DNA of 9,522 nucleotides, from the NCBI GenBank assembly GCA_018895795.1, contig JAHINZ010000171.1:1-9522 (forward strand). Direction: 5' to 3'. The position numbers and the translations under genes were made by a program. Shown here one piece after another: positions 5,935 through 9,522 of the stretch (position 1 is the stretch's first letter; each line of letters opens with the position of its first letter). The DNA is from Alphaproteobacteria bacterium (GTDB taxonomy: Bacteria > Pseudomonadota > Alphaproteobacteria > Caulobacterales > Caulobacteraceae). Below the pieces are notes generated by a model that searched no databases, was not told the origin of the DNA, and saw only the letters and a program-made list of their open reading frames with translations.

Positions 5935-6408
5935 TTGAAGAAGCTCGTCGCCCTCGCCGCTCTGATCACCGTCTCCGCCGCCATCGCCGCGCCCGCCAGC
6001 GCCGCGTCGCTGGTTCGCGTTTCCCTGGCCAACAAGTCCGACGCCCAGATCAGCAGCGAGATCAAGGCCGCGGCCCAGGCCGTCTGCGCGAACGAGCAGG
6101 CCGGCTTCGTCTCCGAGTGCGTCAATGTCACGGTGCTCAACGCGAACCGTCAGCTGAACAGCATCATCAAGGCCCGCACCGCGCCCAAGGCGATCAGCCG
6201 CAGCGAAGCCGTGAGCGTCGTCCGCGTCTCGCTGAAGGGCAAGTCGGCCGATCAGATCCAGACCGAGATCCGCTCCGCCGCCCAGCAGGTCTGCAAGGCC
6301 GACAACACCACCCGCTACGACTACAATCTGTGCGTTGGCGTCACCATCCGTTCGGCCAAGGCCCAGATGCAGGCGATGAACGCCGGCCAAGCCAAGATCG
6401 AGGCCTAA
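5935..6408 (+). CDS. secreted UrcA-like protein with two tandem repeats
   Basis: The best start is the TTG at 5935: AGGA lies eight bases upstream, and translation from it gives a clean signal peptide (Lys-Lys head, hydrophobic core, cleavage after APASA at residue 23). The product has 157 residues, about 134 when mature, and should be periplasmic or secreted. It consists of two copies of one unit, about 26-80 and 95-148. Each has VVRVSL or LVRVSL, a K-S-x-x-Q-I helix with E-I-x-x-A-A-Q-x-V-C, a second Cys (C51/C62 and C120/C133), then V-x-V or V-x-I and a helix. The VRVS...AA..VC...C layout resembles UrcA-family small exported proteins of Caulobacterales, whose role is unknown. Family assignment is moderate; secretion is firm. 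It reads against its neighbours and has its own terminator. Confidence 0.8.
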   Translation: MKKLVALAALITVSAAIAAPASAASLVRVSLANKSDAQISSEIKAAAQAVCANEQAGFVSECVNVTVLNANRQLNSIIKARTAPKAISRSEAVSVVRVSLKGKSADQIQTEIRSAAQQVCKADNTTRYDYNLCVGVTIRSAKAQMQAMNAGQAKIEA

Positions 6409-6458
6409 AGCCCGTCGGCCGACGGATCGGCCAAGGGATCTCAGGAGACCAGGACAAG

Positions 6459-6496
6459 CCTCCGCCCCCTTCCCCGGGGCGGGGGTTTTTCTTTTT
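6459..6496 (+). terminator. strong Rho-independent terminator after the UrcA-like gene
   Basis: A 10-bp GC stem (6459-6468 with 6476-6485, one G-T pair) with a seven-base loop is followed by five T, C, five T (6486-6496). It lies 50 bp after the stop codon. The T-run is on the plus strand only, so the terminator serves the UrcA-like gene and not tatC, which converges from the other side. Confidence 0.92.
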
Positions 6497-6535
6497 ATGA
6501 CCCAGGCCGGCCCGCGCGCCGCGCGATCCGGGGGC

Positions 6536-7435
6536 CTAAAGCGCGACGATCTCGTTGCGCTTGATCTCGTCCTTGGCCTTGCCGCGCTCGATCAGCCACA
6601 CACACCAGATGCCGATCTCGTAGAGCAGCACCATGGGAAGGGCCAAGGTCATCTGGCTGATCGGATCGGGCGGCGTCAGGATGGCGGCGGCGATGAACAC
6701 GCCGACGATGGCGTAGCGACGGCCCTCGCGCAGCAGCTTGCTGCTGATGATGCCGGCCACGCCCAGCAGCGACACCACCACCGGGAGCTGGAAGCACAGG
6801 CCAAAGGCCAGCAGCAGCGAGGTCACCAGGGTCAGATAGTCGCTGACCTTGGGCAGCAGCTGAATAGTGATACCCGCCGTCTGCACCTGCTGGCTCAGCG
6901 CGAACCACAGCACGAACGGCAGCATCACATAATAGACCAGGGCCGCGCCCAGGAAGAACATCACCGGCGAGGCCAGCAGGAACGGCAGGAAGGCGCCGCG
7001 CTCGTTCTTGTACAGACCCGGCGCCACGAAACGGTAGAGCTGCCAGGCCAGGACCGGGAAGGTCAGGACCACCGCGCCGAAGCCGGCCAGCTTCAGCTTG
7101 GTGAAGAAGAACTCCAGCGCCGCCGTATAGACCAGGTCCAGGGCCTTGGTTGAGCCGACCGGAATATCCTTCAGGCCGATCAGGGCCAACAGCAGGTCGA
7201 ACGGGCCGTGCTTGCCGCCGGCGTGCTGCACGCCCAACAACTGCTGGGCCACGGTGAACGGCTTGACCAGGAACAGAAAGATCTGGTCGGCGAAGGCGAA
7301 ACAGATGCCGAACCCGATGAACAGCGCGACCACGCAGACGATCAGCCGGGTGCGCAGTTCGACCAGATGCTCGAGCAGCGGCGCGCGCGAGGCCTCGATC
7401 TCATCCTCGGGCTCATGGCCGATAGCGTTCGTCAC
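6536..7435 (-). CDS. tatC: Sec-independent protein translocase subunit TatC
   Basis: TatC is the polytopic receptor core of the twin-arginine translocase, recognising RR signal peptides in the inner membrane. Diagnostic parts are the cytoplasmic N-terminal LLEHLVELRTRL with E26 (E. coli E15), FVAPGLYKNER with E145 (E. coli E103), DYLTLVTSLLLAFGLCFQLP, and AAAILTPPDPISQMTLALP. Six hydrophobic segments can be traced. At 299 residues it is longer than the E. coli protein (258), mostly through a longer first periplasmic loop (about 65-100) containing a Gly/His patch (HAGGKHGP), as often seen in alphaproteobacteria. The start is GTG at 7433-7435, overlapping the tatB stop as GTGA, so the two are translationally coupled. 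It is the last gene of tatA-tatB-tatC. Confidence 0.96.
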   Translation of the reverse strand: MTNAIGHEPEDEIEASRAPLLEHLVELRTRLIVCVVALFIGFGICFAFADQIFLFLVKPFTVAQQLLGVQHAGGKHGPFDLLLALIGLKDIPVGSTKALDLVYTAALEFFFTKLKLAGFGAVVLTFPVLAWQLYRFVAPGLYKNERGAFLPFLLASPVMFFLGAALVYYVMLPFVLWFALSQQVQTAGITIQLLPKVSDYLTLVTSLLLAFGLCFQLPVVVSLLGVAGIISSKLLREGRRYAIVGVFIAAAILTPPDPISQMTLALPMVLLYEIGIWCVWLIERGKAKDEIKRNEIVAL

Positions 7436-8064
7436 GAGGCGATATCCGAAGTGGTCGAGCCGCCGGCCTTGACCGCGCGCTTGCGCGGGGCGCGAGCCGG
7501 CTTGGGCGCCTCAACGGTGATCTCGGTCTTGGCCGCGCGCTTGCGCGGCGCGGTGATCTCGGTCTTGGCCGCGCGCTTGCGGGGCGCCTTGGAGACCGCG
7601 GGTTCGACGATGGACCGTTCAAGGGCGGCGGGCGCCTTGGCGGCGCGCGGCTTGCGCGGCTTGGCGGCGACCGGCTCCCCAACCGCCTCGGGCGGCAGGA
7701 TCGACGGCTGGGCCGGCTGATAGCCCGCATAGGGGTGAGCCTGGACGGTCCCGCTGTTGAGGCTGGCGTCAATCTCGGCGAACACCTGATCCACACCGCC
7801 GCTCTTGGCCTGGTCGGCCGCCTCGTGCAACGGAGCCGTATATTGCCCCGACCGCATGGCTTCGACCTCGCGACGCAGGTCTTCCAGTTCCGACTGGCGG
7901 GCCATTTCGTCGAAACTGGCGCGAAACTCCGACGCCATGCCGCGCATCTTGGCGACGAACTGGCCGAGCTTGCGCAGCAACATGGGCAGATCCTTGGGAC
8001 CCACCACGATCAAAGCGACCGCGGCGATGACCAGGAGTTCTGTGCCGCCGACATCAGGAAGCAT
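7432..8064 (-). CDS. tatB: Sec-independent protein translocase subunit TatB
   Basis: TatB pairs with TatC to form the signal-peptide receptor of the Tat system. The protein of 210 residues has the short N-terminal membrane helix (about 8-21) with conserved E9, the VGPKDLP hinge (G22-P23), and a long amphipathic and charged helical region (about 27-75). The remaining two thirds are a low-complexity cytoplasmic tail rich in Pro, Ala, Lys and Arg, including two exact 12-residue copies of APRKRAAKTEIT (160-183) and a further PRKRA at 193-197. That tail resembles histone H1-like basic repeats and is probably not needed for translocation. The ATG at 8064 has AAGGCG seven bases upstream; the gene lies 88 bp after tatA. 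Confidence 0.94.
   Translation of the reverse strand: MLPDVGGTELLVIAAVALIVVGPKDLPMLLRKLGQFVAKMRGMASEFRASFDEMARQSELEDLRREVEAMRSGQYTAPLHEAADQAKSGGVDQVFAEIDASLNSGTVQAHPYAGYQPAQPSILPPEAVGEPVAAKPRKPRAAKAPAALERSIVEPAVSKAPRKRAAKTEITAPRKRAAKTEITVEAPKPARAPRKRAVKAGGSTTSDIAS
7516..7587 (-). repeat. 36-bp tandem repeat in the tatB tail
   Basis: Two adjacent 36-bp units (7516-7551 and 7552-7587), starting GGTGATCTCGGTCTTGGCCG on the plus strand, are nearly identical and encode residues 160-171 and 172-183. Related basic segments flank them at about 7467-7495 and 7640-7670. Copy number is likely to vary between strains because the period is a multiple of three and keeps the frame. Confidence 0.85.
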
Positions 8065-8116
8065 GGACGCGCCTTAGAGCGAGGCGGACCAGCCGCCATC
8101 GCGAAATGGAAAGGAC

Positions 8117-8142
8117 GCGCGCGACGGGGTTCGCCCGCGCGC
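8117..8142 (-). promoter_or_regulatory. hairpin between tatA and tatB
   Basis: GCGCGCG (8117-8123) pairs with CGCGCGC (8136-8142), and GG/CC inside extends the stem. The hairpin starts ten bases after the tatA stop codon and is followed on the minus strand by GTCCTTTCC, a weak T-rich run. It could partly terminate transcription or protect the 3' end of tatA mRNA, giving more TatA than TatB, as Tat function requires. The structure is visible; the role is inference. Confidence 0.45.
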
Positions 8143-8152
8143 CCGGAGAATT

Positions 8153-8377
8153 TTAGGACTTACGCAGGTCTTCTTCTTCGGCCTTGGTGCGCGGCAGCGC
8201 GCCCGTGGCCTTGTTATCGGCGACTTCGCTGCTGACGTCGTCCTTCAAGCCGTCCTTGAACGCCTTGATGCCCTTGGCCGCGTCGCCCATGATTCCCGAC
8301 AGCTTGCCGCGACCGCCAAACAGCAGGGCCACGACCGCGATCACGATCACCCAGTGAATCCAGCTCATGCTACCCAT
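8153..8377 (-). CDS. tatA: Sec-independent protein translocase subunit TatA
   Basis: TatA is the small, abundant Tat subunit that assembles at the TatBC receptor to form the passage for folded proteins. The 74 residues show the family plan: a short N-terminal segment MGSMSWIHW, one membrane helix (about 8-20), the FGGRGK hinge (20-25), an amphipathic helix (about 26-45) with KGIKAFKDGL, and an acidic tail. The ATG at 8377 has AAGGAG (8389-8394) 11 bases upstream. An earlier ATG at 8387 lies one base after AAGGAG and gives only a five-codon frame ending in TAG over the tatA start. It is the first gene of tatA-tatB-tatC. Confidence 0.95.
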   Translation of the reverse strand: MGSMSWIHWVIVIAVVALLFGGRGKLSGIMGDAAKGIKAFKDGLKDDVSSEVADNKATGALPRTKAEEEDLRKS

Positions 8378-8399
8378 AGCGACCCATGCTCCTTGCGAC

Positions 8400-8474
8400 A
8401 GCGGCCCCTTAGCCGCTGCGGCGCGTCGTTACAATCTCTCAGACAATATAGGCGTTCGCGAGGCGACGAGCCAA
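8400..8474 (-). promoter_or_regulatory. candidate tatA promoter and leader
   Basis: On the minus strand TTGGCT (8469-8474), an 18-bp spacer and TATATT (8445-8450) form a plausible housekeeping promoter, with transcription starting near 8438. The leader would carry a small 6-bp hairpin, AGCGGC (8400-8405) with GCCGCT (8412-8417), just before the AAGGAG. No other promoter-like pair stands out between the repeats and tatA. Confidence 0.4.
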
Positions 8475-8503
8475 GCCTATCCGCCAGCGCCACTTTAACG
8501 GCC

Positions 8504-8575
8504 GTCATGCCCGCCCCCCGGGACCGGCTTTGCCGGCCCGAGGGCAAGCCGAGTGGCGGGAACCCCGGGTTCAGT
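8504..8575. repeat. REP-like palindromic element next to tatA
   Basis: The element begins GTCATGCCCGCC and its CCCGCC (8510-8515) pairs with GGCGGG (8555-8560), followed by AACCCCGGGTTC. Inside it is a 9-bp hairpin with one bulged A: CGGG-A-CCGGC, loop TTT, GCCGGCCCG (8519-8540). The GTCAT(C/G)CC opening and GGGA(A/C)CC closing are shared with the elements flanking the GIY-YIG pseudogene, so it is probably a distant member of the same class. Confidence 0.6.
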
Positions 8576-8822
8576 TGACCCGTGAAGCGCCGTGGCGCGC
8601 CAGCGCGTCCCTCATAGGCGCATGCGGCGGACAGAGGGGCTCCCGCCACAAGGGCGTGTGTTGACCAGGACCGACAATGGCTCGCGGTCGCGATCTGAAT
8701 GTCTGGATTCCGCGCCTGCGCCGAAGGCTGCCCACGACCCTGGGCGGACCTATGAACCATGCTTTCCGTTAGGGGAGGATCTGCCGGCGCATCCGCCTTC
8801 GCTTCATGCAGCCTACAAAACT
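8576..8822. other. gene-free stretch between repeat elements
   Basis: No gene is supported. A minus-strand open frame (8365-8760) runs through the REP-like element and the tatA promoter, lacks a ribosome binding site and is low-complexity Arg/Ser/Ala/Gly, so it is not accepted. Short palindromes are present, for example GCGCC-GT-GGCGC at 8587-8598. At 8762-8800 a CTTTCC...GGGGAGG hairpin-like segment with a GCCGGCGCATCCGCC tail may be a decayed copy of the repeat type seen at 329-382. Confidence 0.5.
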
Positions 8823-8892
8823 CTTGTCATCCCGGCCGTAGCGTAGCGAAGCGCCGGGACCCAGGGGCGACCGCTCGGTTGCCGGCCCTTGG
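8823..8892 (+). repeat. left inverted-repeat element flanking the GIY-YIG gene
   Basis: The element of about 70 bp is made of two hairpins: TCCCGGC (8830-8836) with GCCGGGA (8853-8859), then CCAGGGGC (8861-8868) with GCCCTTGG (8885-8892, one G-T pair). Its outer 52 bases (8823-8874) match the reverse complement of 9317-9368 at 50 of 52 positions, and an ACAAAA run just outside is shared too. The second hairpin keeps its stem while the loop has diverged. Confidence 0.88.
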
Positions 8893-8956
8893 CTCCCTTG
8901 CAGATCCAACAAACCGCGTCGTGACAAGACGCAATTTGCTCTTCATGATTGCATTC

Positions 8957-9250
8957 ATGCCAAAGGCGTACTTTGTCTACATCCTCGCGAGTCAGCGCAA
9001 TGGAACCCTCTATGTCGGCGTGACCAACGACCTGTCGCGTCGGATCTGGTAACACCGCGAAGGTTCGCCCAGTGGCTTCACGCGCAAATACGGTGTCACC
9101 AGACTGGTCTATTATGAGGGTTTTCAGGATGTCGATTACGCGATCCGACGCGAGAAAACGCTCAAGCGATGGCGACGGGCTTGGAAGCTTCAGCTGATCG
9201 AGGCCGAAAATCCGCAGTGGCTAGATCTCTACGAGACCTTGAATTGCTGA
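8957..9250 (+). pseudogene. GIY-YIG nuclease family gene with an in-frame stop (probably inactivated)
   Basis: Translation from the ATG at 8957 gives PKAYFVYILAS and TLYVGVTNDLSRRIW, the VYI and YVG forms of the GIY-YIG core with the following Asn and Arg. A TAA then occurs at 9050-9052. The same frame continues after it with HREGSPSGFTRKYGV, RLVYYEGF, and the helix YAIRREKTLKRWRRAWK, ending at 9250. Family members usually have Glu here (RRxWEHR), so one G-to-T change (GAA to TAA) explains the stop; there is no frameshift. The intact form would be 97 residues, normal for the small stand-alone (COG2827-like) group. Another in-frame ATG lies at 8945; neither has a clear ribosome binding site. 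Such proteins are presumed DNA endonucleases of unknown role. Readthrough or a sequencing error are alternatives. Confidence 0.85.
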
Positions 9251-9299
9251 CAGGCTGTCGCCCCAACTGGTCATTCGGGGTGGCGTAGCCCTGAGGGCG

Positions 9300-9368
9300 C
9301 CAGGGGCCGCCACAATGCGGTCGCCCCTGGGTCCCGGCGCTCCGCTGCGCTACGGCCGGGATGACAAG
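9300..9368 (-). repeat. right inverted-repeat element flanking the GIY-YIG gene
   Basis: This is the mirror copy of the element at 8823-8892. Hairpin one is TCCCGGC (9332-9338) with GCCGGGA (9355-9361). Hairpin two is CCAGGGGC (9300-9307) with GCCCCTGG (9323-9330), containing an inner CCGC/GCGG (9307-9310 with 9317-9320). It begins 49 bp after the pseudogene stop codon. The two differences from the left copy in the outer 52 bases lie in the loop region of hairpin one. Confidence 0.88.
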
Positions 9369-9522
9369 TTTTTGTTGCTGGAGGAGATGTCCGCCACCCA
9401 CCCTTCTCAAACGATGGGAAGGTCCGCTGTCGGGCGCCCGCGACCGGGTTTGCCAGTATCGGTGTACGCCCCAATCTCGCGGCGGGAATGACGGAAGACA
9501 TAGAAGGGCGCGCGCCCGCTCC
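9369..9522. other. gene-free end region with degenerate repeats
   Basis: No gene is seen. CCCTTCTCAAACGATGGGAAGG (about 9401-9422) resembles a decayed copy of the hairpin at 329-350, and GGCGGGAATGACGG (9481-9494) resembles the end of a GTCAT-type element. A perfect palindrome GGGCGCGCGCCC lies at 9506-9517 near the window edge. What follows outside the window is unknown. Confidence 0.45.

Noticed and set aside
8365..8760. 131-codon minus-strand frame upstream of and overlapping tatA
   Set aside because: It covers the tatA promoter candidate, the tatA start and a REP-like element; frames of this kind recur where intergenic repeats are translated, and no domain is visible.
8823..9368. Insertion sequence or CRISPR array at the inverted repeats
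   Set aside because: No transposase frame, no obvious target-site duplication next to the repeats, and only two inverted copies without regular spacers.

Overview
The window looks like chromosomal DNA from a Caulobacter-type alphaproteobacterium. The evidence is high GC with strong third-position GC bias, a gene string typical of Alphaproteobacteria (tatA-tatB-tatC, then serS-surE-pcm and a LysM/LytM envelope protein), and a LysM/LytM protein that matches the Caulobacter division factor DipM in length and domain layout (four LysM domains plus a degenerate LytM domain). I found no tRNA, rRNA, CRISPR array or recognisable insertion-sequence transposase.

Layout, left to right. Positions 1-601 have no convincing complete gene. 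They hold a possible C-terminal end of a plus-strand gene and two copies of a REP-like element facing each other. A small two-helix membrane protein (602-850, plus) converges on dipM (890-2704, minus), with a terminator hairpin between them. pcm (2802-3458), surE (3455-4276) and serS (4282-5577) follow, all on the minus strand and almost gapless, so transcription runs serS to surE to pcm, with dipM 97 bp further on. A plus-strand gene for a secreted, twice-repeated UrcA-like protein (5935-6408) has its own strong terminator. It sits between serS and the minus-strand tatA-tatB-tatC operon (8377 down to 6536). The right-hand 1.1 kb (8400-9522) is mostly palindromic repeats around a GIY-YIG nuclease gene broken by one in-frame stop codon.

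How the genes work together. tatABC encodes the Tat translocase for folded proteins. serS charges tRNA-Ser. surE (nucleotidase) and pcm (isoaspartyl repair) are housekeeping or stress enzymes. dipM encodes a periplasmic or envelope regulator of division hydrolases. The order surE-pcm-LysM/LytM protein parallels surE-pcm-nlpD of E. coli, so DipM occupies the nlpD position. A near-consensus CtrA box lies in the gap just upstream of dipM, which could give it cell-cycle control separate from serS-surE-pcm.

The most unusual structure is at the right end. The GIY-YIG pseudogene is bracketed by two inverted elements of about 70 bp, each made of two hairpins, whose outer 52 bp agree at 50 positions. 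This suggests a small REP-like unit built around a GIY-YIG nuclease instead of a RAYT transposase, now inactivated by a nonsense codon. The remaining genes are ordinary chromosomal genes, and I see no complete novel defence or metabolic system.
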